The translations under genes were made by a program, and so were the position numbers. DNA of 64,000 bases from Micromussa lordhowensis (taxonomy: Eukaryota > Cnidaria > Anthozoa > Scleractinia > Lobophylliidae): assembly GCA_964020085.1 (NCBI GenBank), contig OZ026605.1, positions 7,422,528 through 7,486,527 on the forward strand, given 5' to 3'. Positions 1 through 10,720 of the stretch are shown here, one piece after another. Numbering within the stretch: position 1 is the first letter of the stretch; each line of letters starts with the position of its first letter. The notes under the pieces were generated by a model. It ran no database searches and had not been told where the DNA came from. It worked only from the letters and a program-made list of their open reading frames with translations.

Positions 1-105
1 TCGATTATCTGTCAAGTGGTAGCTTATGGGAGGTTAAAAACAAAGGAAACTTTCTAAAGCGGTCGCTGATGAAGAGAGGTGGTCGCAACCGGAGGTTCGA
101 TTGTA
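1..105 (+). mobile_element. End of a pogo-like DNA element, cut by the window edge
   Basis: The first 105 bases match the right end of the element at 20243-23150: both run through a GTCAAGTxGT segment, an AAAACAAA(A)GxAAA segment and end GGTGGTCrCAAnnGGAGGTTC followed by TA. A TA target and CAGTxGAACCTC-type ends fit the Tc1/mariner-pogo group. The rest of this copy lies outside the window. Confidence 0.5.
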
Positions 106-3100
106 GTTTCTTTCTGTATAAAACCTACACTACTAATAATAGAAATACACAGCTACTAATAATAATAATCAACCTTCCATCTTCAGCGACCAATACTCTC
201 AGTCCATAACATGCGACCTCAATCAAAGGTCGTAAAACCACTTCATTTACTAGACCCCTATACTCCTGATAAATTTAGTTGTAGTGGGTTTGGATTTCGT
301 GGATTAGTTTAATCTAACCCACATCTTAAAATTTCCACTTCACAAAATAAGATTCCTGACCAGAAAATTACGTCAATTTCGAGGACAAATTGGCGAACCC
401 TATCTCGGATATCAAAGCAACAAAAATGCGCTTTGAGGGCTAGTAAATCATTACACTAAACCTCCTTATAGCCAATTCCATTAGCCTGAGTTTCTTTCAT
501 ACCGTTTGTTACTCTTCAAAGCAAGAATTTCATTGCCTTGCTAAGCCACCGTTTAGTTGCAGGAACATGACATCGAATATTTACAATTTTTAGAACTAGA
601 AACTAAACTGCTGTGGATGTGTTCGGGTTTAAAAAAACGTGAATCAATCTTAACCTACTCTAGAGTAAATTGGACGTTGTTTATAATTAAAAATTTGGTA
701 CACCTGTTTTTTTTAATCAAGCACTGAGGTCAGCGGAACACAAAAGATCAAAAAAGAAAAACTACTTTCTGAAACTAAACTTTTTTATCTACCAAGTAAT
801 GCAATTCCAAATAATTTCAGTTTAAATTTCTTTTTTGTGCTAATGTTCAACTTCCTGCTAAAGAGGTAGAGGGAAATATGTCGTACTATTTAGAACTGTT
901 CTAATGTAATACGAATTTAGTCTTGAAAGAATTAACACGGAAGGATATGTATGTATGTCTGTTTCAAGGTATCAAATATTTTTAAAAACGCAAACCTTTT
1001 CATTTTACGTTTGATTTAAGAATTATGTTTTGAAACACTCCTTCGGTAATAGCATAAAGCGATGGAACTTACTCGTTTATTTCGGATCAAATATTTCAAA
1101 GAAATTGAGTGGATTAGATAACGTTTGCATCAGGCATCTAAGCCCTAGGGAGTGATTGAAACTTTCCACGGGAGAAAACCTTCCATGCAGTAGTTGATAT
1201 AATTATCTCGGTTATAACAATCTTTTGTAAGTAGATATAATCTTGCTTAATAATGAAAAATAAACACTTCCAGGCGAAAATCGCGGTCGTCGAGACGAAA
1301 CGAGAAAAATATCGATAACATAAAATCCAGATTTTTCTATTTCATATATAGGTTCACTTTATGAATGTTTTCAGTAAATGGTTTATGTTGATTTTGAGGT
1401 TTATCGTCCATTTAGTCGGATGTAGGCCACTCTGTGTCTTTAATTAAAAATCCCTTTCTTGCTCTACACAAAAAGCGTTTAGATTTTGATCAAAAATCAA
1501 ATCAATTTCATAGGTAAGAACCAATGAGGAAACTGTGAAGAAATTGTAGATTACAAGTTAATCGTCTGGTTGATTTCGTACGTGTTGCACCCTTCTAATG
1601 CAAATTAAATAATAATTGTGCAGTAATTAAATAATAGAAACTTGTGACTTGACCATCCAGAGTTTTAATTTATTTTAGTCTTTGTAAAATTCACTCAACA
1701 TAAATAACTATTTTTGAATTTCAAAACGCCATGTTTTTTTACGCCATCATCATATTGTGTTGTGTTCAACTTTCAGTTCAACATTTTGCGATGACTGATT
1801 AAAAACGAGACGGAAAGATCTGAGGAAAGAGGAAATTATTTCAAATGCCGGATAGGTTTGCGGCAACTCGCTATATCGGGGCAAAAATCGAACGAAAAGA
1901 AAAACTTATTTGTCTCATAAAAAAATGATAACAAATGACAACCGTGCGGTCAAAAATCAATTTGAGTGTTTTCAGAGAGGAAGATGAAGCAGTTATTTTT
2001 TTGTTACAGGAGAAAATGTTTGTAAACATTTCTACAAGAATTTTAAAAGCTTAAATTTAATGTACAATTTTTTTTTAATGTGTAATTTTAAATCCAGCCA
2101 AACAGAAATTTGATGCGAAAACATCTGGAAAAAATGTTTCGTGTGCCCCGAGTTGTAACTGATTTCTCTGGACTAATTCTTGTGTTTACCATAGATCGTA
2201 TTAAGATCGATCGCGACCGACACCATCCTCTCACGAATTAGATACTGCAAGACAAGGCCGGATTTTACTTCATTTGAAAAATGCTTCGAGCGTATATTTA
2301 AAATGAGAAAGCTGGCTGATAAAATCTACAATTCCGGGAAGGTACAAGATGCATTTTTCAAATGCAGATTAAAATTTGCGGGAAGAGATTTTAGTATAAA
2401 TACATTAGTAGTAATAGCGTTAAAACCATTTGTTTGTAGCATTCCATCTCTCTTCGACAGTTCACTAACTGCGTGAATTCGACAGTACGTGCTTTTGTAA
2501 ACTCTTAAGAGGTTTGTATACTAACCGATATTTTTAGTAATATGTATTCTTATTTCATGGAAAAGTGTTATGATATACCTTACTACACCATGCTAACTAT
2601 ACCCAGTAAAGTAACTTGTTTTAATTTATATTTTGCAACGATATGAATAGGAAACAACATGACCAAGCATAGTTTATACGCATGAAGACATGTTTGACTG
2701 AGTTATCTAAGTGGAAGAACACTGAATGAAATGTTAATGTAGTTTCGAAGCAGAATTTCTCTTACTAGTTCTAGATCATTCAAACTGTTTGAGAAAGCTG
2801 CGTTCATACAATTTATCTCCTTGCAAGCTTTAGGAAGGAGGGTATTTTCCACAAACATACAAATACCTAGATGAGCTATTGATTTTGGGAAGAATCAGTT
2901 CAGTTCAGTCGCATTATGTTACGAAGTCGAAGTTTTTGTTTTCATTTTATGCATGGCCTGCAAGATTCCAAAACCTCAACTGACACTGACTGCAAATAAA
3001 ATCTGAGTTCAATTTTGTCTTTCCTTACGTTTAGAAAAACCCTTGACTACGTCAGTTTGATTGTTTTTCTTTGCGTTTAGAAAATATCTTAACTACGCTT

Positions 3101-4069
3101 TTCACAATACTTCGCGTTCTGTAAATATGTATTGTATACGAAATCCGATAGGAAATCAAGCAAAAACGTCGCACCAGAATAAAATTTCATTCATTACAGT
3201 CCTTTTTTTCAAAAAAGTATAAGATAGAAATAGTTGAGAGTCGAGAACTCGAGAAAACGCAAAATTGTGCAGTCATAGGTAAAATACCATCATCAGTTTC
3301 ATTTCACCACTACTTTCAAGTGTTTCATATGAACTTCAATGTTTGCTTTCGACATTTCGTGTTAGAAACAATTTCTTTTGAGAAGATTTTTAAAACAGTC
3401 GCACAGAAGTTTGCAATACAGTGTAAACAGCCTCGGTACAAAGTTTTTGTCCGCTTGTTATTCGAACGGTGGCTCCCTCTTAATTTTTCTCTAGGGTAAT
3501 TATCAACTCCTTCATTATATATACCATTTCAGATCATTCATTGCGCGTAAACTAAAATTTAAATTTGATTAATTTGGTCGTCAGAGTATTTCTATTTTGA
3601 GACGATTGTGTGTTTTCATTTAACAAACATGCTGTATATATATACCCTCTTCATTTTAGCAATTTGCGAAAGATGATAGATGGTGTTACAAATAAAATTT
3701 TAATATCTAGTACAGTTCCCTATATATTTCTCAGAAGCAATTTCACATCTATTTCCAAAGTTTATTTCTAATTCTCGCTTATTTCTCGGCTTAACTTGAA
3801 AACGTCCCTTTTATATCTCAATTCTCATTTCAGTTCAAACTCTTCTTAATTACGTTTTGTACACATAAACTCGTAATATTTCTACCCTTTAAAACCTGAA
3901 GCCTGAAAATGGTAGCTCGTTCGGGCGGAGCCAGTCTGTACAACCTATAATACATACGCATTAGCCCCTCCTCCGGTAACCAAAAAAAGCGGAAAGCACA
4001 AACTTTCCGTTTACTCTTTGTTTATTATTTTCAACTGCATCTTTCTTGGCCCGTTGCCCTACATTTTTT
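106..4069. other. AT-rich stretch, no gene recognised
   Basis: About 4 kb with stop codons in all frames at short intervals and no recognisable exon, RNA gene or element. It could be intergenic DNA or the intron of a gene lying to the left. Confidence 0.5.
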
Positions 4070-5883
4070 CCAATTAGTCTGGCAGCATCTGTATTTCCGT
4101 GGGCATTTTTTGCTGAAAGCAAGCCATTGCTCTAGGTATGTTGAGGTAGCCCTAAGGAATAGGAAAATACATGTTGCCGGTTTTGCAACCTGCTATGGGG
4201 CTTTTTAGGAGATGTTTTAGAAACCCCCCCTTTAGAACACGCATGAAAACGAGGCTACGGCATAAAACACACTCCAACCTCATTTATTATGGATAAAATG
4301 TGAGCAAAATAGCAGGAGAGACGGAAATCAATGTTACCTTTAATATCATGAACACATACGTAACCACCATATGATTGGTTTCGTGACTGAATGACCATGG
4401 AAGTGAGGTTAGTTTACAAAAAATGCTTTTGACGCTTTTAGAATACTATTACCGCTCCATAACCAAATTAACAAAAAATACTAATTTATGTTCAGACTGC
4501 TCCACTTTTGCTGTTTCAAGAGGGTCACGTAAGCTTTAAAAGCATCAAATCGAGGCTTTCACTAGCTTTTGAATTAGCTTTATCCTGATTGAAAGTGGCA
4601 ACTTTTTCCCCCAGAGTCAGAACCAGAACTTCCTTTTCCATAATAATAATAATAACTTTATTGGATGACACAATTACTAAAAATTCAGTAGTTTACATTG
4701 TGGTCCATTAATAATAATATTGATAAAAAGTAAAAATATTCACACAGTACTCCCCAAATAAATTAATTAGAAGGTTCTATGAATAGTAAAATGATCGAGC
4801 TTAGAATTATTAACTACATATTTATTACTTATATGCTTTTTAAAATTCCTTAGAGTTGAAATACTTCTTGTGCCATCATCTAATGTGTTCCATAATCGGT
4901 TGGCACTTGCATACAAAGTGCGTAGACCAGAATTGGTACGAGCAAGGGGTATGAATAAATTATTATTTGTTGACGCCCTTGTATTATGTCTATGCTTATC
5001 ATTAACATAGGAGATATAATCTTTGAAGTACTGAGGGCAACAGCCATTAACGATCTTGTGCATTAAACAAAGCTTTCTTATTCGTATGACGTCATCGATG
5101 GGTAACCAACCTAGCTTACTGAAAAGTTCAACAGAATTATCAGAAAAACTAGCATCTAAAATTAGCCTGGCACAGCGTTTTTGAACTCTTAATAATCGAA
5201 GTAGATTTTCGTTTTTGGTGTGCAACAATATTCAAATAACGGCCGAATTAATGCATTATATAATAAGTTTCTTAGCCGATGATTAAGATATGTCTTAGCT
5301 CTCTTAAGCAAGCACATTCTAGAATTTAATTTATCCTGATTGAAAGTGACATTTTCCCCCAGAGGAGCAGCAGATAATTGGGCGTTTCAGCAATGTGTTC
5401 AGACATCATCAACATCATCATAATCGTCATCATCGTCATCATGATCATCTTCAGTTTTCCATGTTTTTTAAGTTTTATGAAGCAGCAAAAATAATATCGA
5501 AAGACCTCGAAAGGTCAAAAGTATTTTTGTGAACTACCCTCACTTCCATGCTCATTCTGTCACGTGACCAATCATGTGACAACTGGTGGTTACTTCTGTA
5601 TTCATGATGTCAACGGTAACATCGATTTACGTCTCTCCTGCTATTTTGCTGACATTTTGTCCATAATAAACGAAGTTAGAGTATGTTTTATGCCGTAGCC
5701 TCGTTTTCATGCGTATTCTAAAACATCCCCTAAAAGCCCCATAGCAGATTGCAAAACTGGCAACATATATTTTCCTGTTTCTTAGGGCTTCCTCAACATA
5801 CCTAGAGCAGTGGCTTGCTTTCAGCAGAAAATGCCCAACGGGACATTCATTTCGAACATATGCTCCCAGACTAAATGCAGGTC
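4070..5883. repeat. Long imperfect inverted repeat (foldback element)
   Basis: About 480 bases at 4070-4550 return as the reverse complement at about 5390-5883. Both arms carry, for example, GGGCATTTTxTGCTGAAAGC, the run CATAGCAG...TTGCAAAACxGGCAACAT and the segment CCTCACTTCCATG. Arms are diverged by substitutions and short indels. The loop holds a LINE fragment (4640-5328). The right end stops about 200 bases before the start codon of the secreted peptide gene. Confidence 0.75.
4640..5328 (-). mobile_element. 5'-truncated CR1/L2-like LINE fragment
   Basis: The minus strand encodes the C-terminal end of a non-LTR retrotransposon polyprotein, downstream of the reverse transcriptase domain. 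The clear part is 5228-4767, about 153 codons, with RVQKRCARLIL, LGWLPI and ANRLWNTL. The preceding piece, with RLRNLLYNALIRPLFEYC, is in another frame, so there is a frameshift near 5230. The 3' end is an ATT-type simple repeat at about 4640-4655. Similar 36-40 base copies of TTATCCTGATTGAAAGTG plus CCCCCAGAG flank the insert (4577-4616 and 5330-5364), consistent with a target-site duplication. It is inactive. Confidence 0.8.
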
Positions 5884-6087
5884 TGAAAAATTAAACCTAA
5901 TTGTCAGATCTTTAAATTTAAATTAAAATCTAAATTTCGTACCGTTTCAATCTTCGTCCACAGCATCTGCTTGGTAAAGCATTCACCGATCAGGACATTC
6001 GAATGAGAATTAAAGCGATTTTAAAAGGGTCAAACTGTAATCAATTATTGTTTGCTCTACTTTCTTTTGTCAGCTTGACTAGAAAAA

Positions 6088-7041
6088 ATGGCTGGAAAAC
6101 TGCTGATTCTTTGCTTTGTGTTGGCGATGGTCACTATTGTATCATGCAAACCTCGAAATCCTTTTGCGGGACTTTTTCGAAGAGGTAAGCTTGTAATGGC
6201 CGTAATTGAGAAGAGTTTCGGATACTACAAAGACTACTTTGACGCATCGCGCGAGTGATTTCAAAATGGGACGATTGCCTAGCGAGAGGCCGATTACGAG
6301 CACGATTACGATTACGAGCACGAGCACGATTACGATTACGATTACTCCCTGAATTATACTGACCAACTGAGGCCATACTGAGGTCCAACTGAAACGAAAA
6401 CTTCGCTTAGATCCCCTCTAGTTCTCTCAGAATACGCGGATGTTGTATTAGCCTCGAGGGGGAAATAATCATTTGAATTCTATTTTCAGGCCTCGCGCGT
6501 TTCCCTATTGGACACACGCGTGATCGCGCGCCGATTGGGTGAAAAATAGGCGCGCGGAGAAGGGATCACGATCGAGAATTTTGTTACAGATACTATTAAT
6601 AGGAATATCTGCCACCAAGCTGTCATTCCCAACTGCCCAGTTGTTACATTATATTGCAGCTCCCGCGAATGATCCTGTTCATTGAGCAAGGAGTATATTC
6701 GTGAACTGGTGTTATTCGATTACTCAGTTTCTCGCAGTTTGAAGGCCTCAAAAGGATGTCAAACATTTTCCTAAGTGAAAACGTTAGTAAAACGCACACT
6801 GGTGCTTTGTCCATTTACTCAGTCAATAGTTTTGAATTCCTTTAGTCGACTTCTGTTTTACACAGATTATATGATGATGCTTGAAAATGAAAAACGCGCG
6901 CCCGGAGGTGATAGATGTGATCCGATGAGCTGGTGTTCTACCTCCACTAACTGCTTTGGAAGTGAGGCGGGCGGAAGCTTTGAGGTGACGCCTGGAAATT
7001 GCGGACCAAACACAGTCTGCTGCACCTTCTTTGTAATGTGA
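6088..7041 (+). CDS. Secreted six-cysteine peptide precursor, beta-defensin-like
   Basis: Two exons, 6088-6184 and 6866-7041, joined in phase 1 (donor G|GTAAGC, acceptor TTTACACAG|AT), give 90 residues. Residues 1-20 are a signal peptide (MAGKLL, hydrophobic core, cut near VSC). Residues 21-43 are a propeptide ending in the dibasic site ENEKR. The predicted mature peptide is 47 residues with spacing C-x5-C-x5-C-x15-C-x5-C-C, which fits the general beta-defensin pattern with its terminal CC. This suggests a secreted antimicrobial or toxin-like effector released by prohormone-type cleavage; the function is inferred from layout only, and I do not recognise a named family. The spacing differs from ShK-type coral peptides. 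No proven promoter was seen; an inverted repeat ends about 200 bases upstream. The intron carries a hexamer repeat and a dispersed 119-bp repeat. An AATAAA at 7463-7468 lies inside a MITE. Confidence 0.72.
6291..6345. repeat. GATTAC/GAGCAC hexamer repeat
   Basis: Nine or so hexamer units alternating ATTACG and AGCACG, inside the intron of the peptide gene. It creates spurious Arg/Asn-rich frames. The same TACGAG-type hexamers occur in the MITE at 16353-16582. Confidence 0.85.
6392..6510. repeat. 119-bp dispersed repeat, copy A
   Basis: Starts AAACGAAAACTTCGC and ends TTCCCTATTG. Copy B at 46303-46421 has the same length, same orientation and few differences. Copy A has in-frame stops where copy B is open, so it is treated as non-coding. 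Confidence 0.75.
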
Positions 7042-7321
7042 TACCTACAGAGATAATAGGTACGGATTCAATACTAGCCTCCTACACAGACGCTCTTTGG
7101 GCTCGTCACGCGAAAATTCAATACCGGAATACGCTTGGATTAAGAGCCCTCCTTCGTATTTTCTCAGGTGTTAGTCGAATGGGAGACACACGAGAACATC
7201 ATGCGTGAGAACGCGCGTGGGAACATCATCTCCCACGAAAGGATGGGACACGCGAGGGCTCAGTGATTTTCGCGCGCGCATGCTCTGGTAACGCGGGTGA
7301 TCGCCCCCAACATCGTTCCCA

Positions 7322-7552
7322 GGGGCCCGTTTCTCGAAAGTCCCGGAAACATTTCGGGCCCGTAAAGCCATTTTTAGTTCATCTGTGTCTGAAAACGGTT
7401 AAGTGTATACGCCATGAAACTTATTGCGTGAAGAGAACCTCTGTTTATATTAAGAATATGTAAATAAAACAGCTCTGTAATCCTAAGGTTTAAGATTTTG
7501 CTACGGCTTTCCGGGTGAGAAAACTTTTCGCGACCTTCGAGAAACGAGCCCC
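7322..7552. mobile_element. MITE with GGGGCCCGTTTCTCGAAAG ends
   Basis: The left end GGGGCCCGTTTCTCGAAAG and the right end CTTCGAGAAACGAGCCCC form terminal inverted repeats around 231 bases without coding capacity. A second internal pair, TCGGGCCCG, strengthens the fold. Confidence 0.7.
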
Positions 7553-8022
7553 AGGGCGTTTTTCTTGAAATTTGGAAGAAACGAGGTTGAGTGACATATT
7601 CTCGGACTAAATATAGCTTGAGGAAAAGTAATCGATAGAGTACTCGTAATCTAGATTACGAGCTAGCCTGCCACTTGAATTTATGCGATAGTATGTAGTT
7701 GTTGAGTCTAGGGGGGTCTTGTCTGTTATCAGTTAAATTTTCGGCGATTTCTCATGCAGCTCTCAGTTCAAATCTTAAACTTTTTCCTCAGCTATGGGTA
7801 AATTTTGCAGATCTCAGATCTCACTACCAGTTAAGAAACCTGCATTGTAGATTCTGTCAGAGTGCAAGTAAACTAAATTAAAGAACAAACAAGATCAGTT
7901 TGAACGTTTCTAGAGGCTGTAAACGTAAATTTTTCAGAGAAGAACTATTGACACAAAGAACATGATATGTTTGGGTCAAATAAGGCCAATAACTGAATCA
8001 TCTCTTTCTTCTATTTCCACAG

Positions 8023-8135
8023 GTATTACTAAGAGACCTTACCTGAGGAACCTGTATTCACAGAAATGTATTCGAGTAGTCAAGGAAAGCGGCGTCGCTC
8101 TTTTTGGTGTAGCTCTATCCCTAACCACGCAATAA
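8023..8135 (+). other. Possible terminal coding exon
   Basis: A strong acceptor (TTCTTCTATTTCCACAG) opens a 37-codon frame starting in phase 1 with GITKRPYLRNLYSQKC and ending in a TAA that overlaps an AATAAA (8131-8136). The phase fits exon 1 of the peptide gene (6088-6184), so it could be an alternative last exon, or the end of another small gene. No homology is recognised; a chance frame remains possible. Confidence 0.25.
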
Positions 8136-8210
8136 AGAACGGAATAAAATGGTTATGTGTGATGTCTTTGGCCTCTTACGCTCCATGCAACGACACTACA
8201 CCGGAGACAT

Positions 8211-8560
8211 TTAAAACCGCAGCTTCATTTCTACGGTTTGCCGTACCCTCCACACTCATCCTTCACGAGAACTTAGCGGTTTTGGAAAACGCTGTTCAAA
8301 CCGGAGGAATTTGAAAACGTGGCTTTAAGTTTTAGCGGGCTGGACGAAAAACATTTTGAAGACGGATCTTTTCGAAAACGATGACATCACGGTAATAATG
8401 CGATTTCCCTGCCTGAGTTTTCCTCAAACGCAAATCCAAAATGACTGGTGATTGTTGCATTTTTAAATTTCTCTGGCGTAGTGTGGACGGAAAACATTTG
8501 ATGCGTTTCCAGAGCGAATCCTTCGTTTTCAAACTCCTCTGGCGTAATGTGGACGGGCCT
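8211..8560. repeat. Dispersed repeat, copy 1 of 2
   Basis: Shares with 19209-19545, in the same orientation, blocks such as GATTTCCCTGCC, GAGTTTTCCTCAAAC, ATTTCTCTGGC and AAACATTTGATG. Probably a non-autonomous DNA element; ends are not clear. Confidence 0.7.
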
Positions 8561-8864
8561 CAAGGTTGTGTCAAGGGCTCATGATATTTTAATTTAGAAA
8601 ATAACCCAAAGCAAATGCGCACGCTGATTGGTTTAAAACCGTGTTTCTATAACTCGATAGAAACACAGAACTAGCACGAGCTGTTGACGTAACGATGGCG
8701 CGAACAAAGAGAATCTACATTTTGATGATCGAAGTAAACAAGTTGTTTTTCTTTTTCTTCGCCTCGGTATTTTCTAAAAGAAATAGAAAACATGTTCTCC
8801 GTGTTCCTATCTAGTTCTAGTATAAATCTACTAGCGTTCTATCACGAATGCTGTCCTCTGATTG

Positions 8865-8912
8865 GCTACGCTACTCACTATCTATTCTGTAATAGATAGT
8901 GAGTAGCGTAGC
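8865..8912. repeat. Perfect 22-bp hairpin
   Basis: GCTACGCTACTCACTATCTATT, loop CTGT (8887-8890), then its exact reverse complement at 8891-8912. It sits inside a cluster of foldback repeats (about 8630-9260) bounded by copies of ACTCGATAGAAACAC. Confidence 0.9.
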
Positions 8913-9015
8913 AGTGTGCACTTGTTAACAAAATGACGGCCGCTTCTTAGCGTTTTCGAAGTGTCTGTGAAGAGGATTTAGACAAACGTTTGAACGAATA
9001 GTAGATTTATACTAA

Positions 9016-9121
9016 AACAATTAGATTATTCGCTCTCGATTTCTATGCGTGATAGTTGACTCGGGCTGCGCCCTCGTCAACTATCACGTGATAGAAATCT
9101 CGAGCTCATAATCTAATTGTT
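9016..9121. repeat. Inverted repeat, about 46-bp arms
   Basis: Arms begin AACAATTAGATTAT and meet at GTGATAGTTGAC around a 15-base GC-rich loop (9061-9075). A few mismatches. Part of the foldback cluster. Confidence 0.85.
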
Positions 9122-9123
9122 AA

Positions 9124-9237
9124 ATAGAAACACTCGTGAAAGTTTGGGAGAACTCGAAAAAGCTATGGAAACACTCGCTTGCGGCTCGCGTTCCCACAGC
9201 ATTTCTCGTTCTCCCAAACTTTCACTCGTGTTTCTAT
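9124..9237. repeat. Inverted repeat, about 54-bp arms
   Basis: Arms begin ATAGAAACAC and include GTGAAAGTTTGGGAGAAC with its reverse complement at the right. Directly follows the preceding hairpin. Confidence 0.85.
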
Positions 9238-9399
9238 ATATAACTCGATAGAAACACGGCACATGTTTTTAATAGTTATTCTAAATAAACAAAATGTTCA
9301 CAACCAGATTCCGTCCTTCTTCACACCGCAGCGATATGCAATTGTGCTACCTCAACGATCCCTTTTCAAAGCATAGAAGGAATTTGGTCCTAATTTCTA

Positions 9400-10720
9400 G
9401 AAAAAATTCTCATATCCAGGCTTAGATCCTATTTTGGTGTCTCTGATACTGTACTACACTGGTTTTCATCCTACTTAAGTGGGCGCACGCAATCTGTCAT
9501 CATAGGGAAAACTACATCTAATCCTCGCCCTGTAGATTTTGGTGTTCCCCAAGGGTCAATCCTTGGACCTCTTCTTTTCAATTTATATGTTGCACCCCTC
9601 CAAGATATAGTTGCTGCGCATAACCTCGACTCCATGTTCTATGCTGACGACTCGCAAGTTTATATTGCCATAAAACCCAATGATCAATCCCCGGCATTGG
9701 CTACTGTGGTGTACTGGGACCTAGCCTACATCCGGGGAACGAGGGGAGTGGTTGCTGTTGATTAAAACATGGCTGTCGTGCTGTGATTACTGACTTCGTG
9801 TCGTTTTATTTCGATTACAAACACTACATTGGCGACGAAGATGGGAGTCTGCGAAATTGTGTTAATGCCGTTATAAATTGGAACACGCAAAACATGTTGC
9901 TTTGTAACCCTGGAAAAACCGAAGTTATCCAATTTACCTCTCGCTTTGTTCGAAACCCTGTTCTTTCTCAATTTTCATTTGGTAACACGATAATTGAACT
10001 GTCTGATAAAGTAAGGGACTTAGGTGTGGTACTTGACAAGGAACTTAATTTAAGAAAACATGTTAACGATACTTGCAAAAAAGCTATTTCTGCAATAAGG
10101 TCAATAAGTCGAATCAGGAAGTACCAATGTATGTCCCAAAGTAATCTTAGACGTATTGTAAATGCTTTTGTGATTTCCCGGATCGATTATTGCAATAGTA
10201 TTCTCTATGGACTTCCTACAGCTGAACACGAAAAATTACAACGGGTTCAGAACATCGCAGCTCGTTTAATCACAGGAAGCAGTCGGAGAGACCATATTAC
10301 TCCAGTGCTTAAGAACCTGCATTGGCTTCCTATTAAGTCACGCATTACGTTTAAGATTTTACTTTTAACCTACAAAATTTTAAATGGACAATCGCCTAGC
10401 TATCTTACTTCGCTTATCAGTTCCTATAAACCAGTTCGTTCTTTACGTTCATCTGATCATTTACTTTTACGAGTCCCGAATGTCATGACAGCCACTTATG
10501 GTCAAAGAACCTTCTCTTATTGCGCCCCGAAACTGTGGAATAGTCTGCCTAAATCTTTAAAAGAGTCTGAGACTGTAACGATTTTTAAGAAGAAACTTAA
10601 AACATTTCTTTTTGGCGATTATTTTAACCTTTAGATATTTTAGTTTTTAGCTTCATGCTGTAAGCGCATTGAGAATTTTAAATGCGCCGATAAATGCCTT
10701 GCTATATTATATTACATTAT
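9400..10720 (+). mobile_element. CR1/L2-like LINE, 3' part, interrupted
   Basis: The reading frame from about 9418 to 9704 encodes reverse transcriptase segments: WFSSYLSGRTQSV, then GVPQGSILGPLLFNLY, then the catalytic FYADDSQ (9637 onward). A stretch of about 140 bases unrelated to the protein follows (9705-9842). The frame then resumes as LRNCVNAVINWN and continues through KTEVIQF, LQRVQNIAARLI and KLWNSLP to a stop at 10632-10634. A short 3' UTR ends in TATATTATATTACATTATA. The 5' half is missing and the insertion breaks the active-site region from the thumb, so it is inactive. Confidence 0.88.
9705..9828 (+). mobile_element. Possible LTR fragment inside the LINE
   Basis: The interrupting segment begins TGTGGTGTACTGGG and ends AACACTACA, so it has TG...CA ends. 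It is followed at once by TTGGCGACGAAGATGGG, which resembles the primer-binding region of Gypsy-type elements. No clear target duplication was seen. Confidence 0.4.

Noticed and set aside
6134..6388. Arg/Asn-rich frames on the minus strand
   Set aside because: They translate the GATTAC/GAGCAC hexamer repeat in the intron of the peptide gene.
9783..10634. Independent 283-codon gene
   Set aside because: It is the C-terminal part of the interrupted LINE protein; its apparent start is inside the LTR-like insert.
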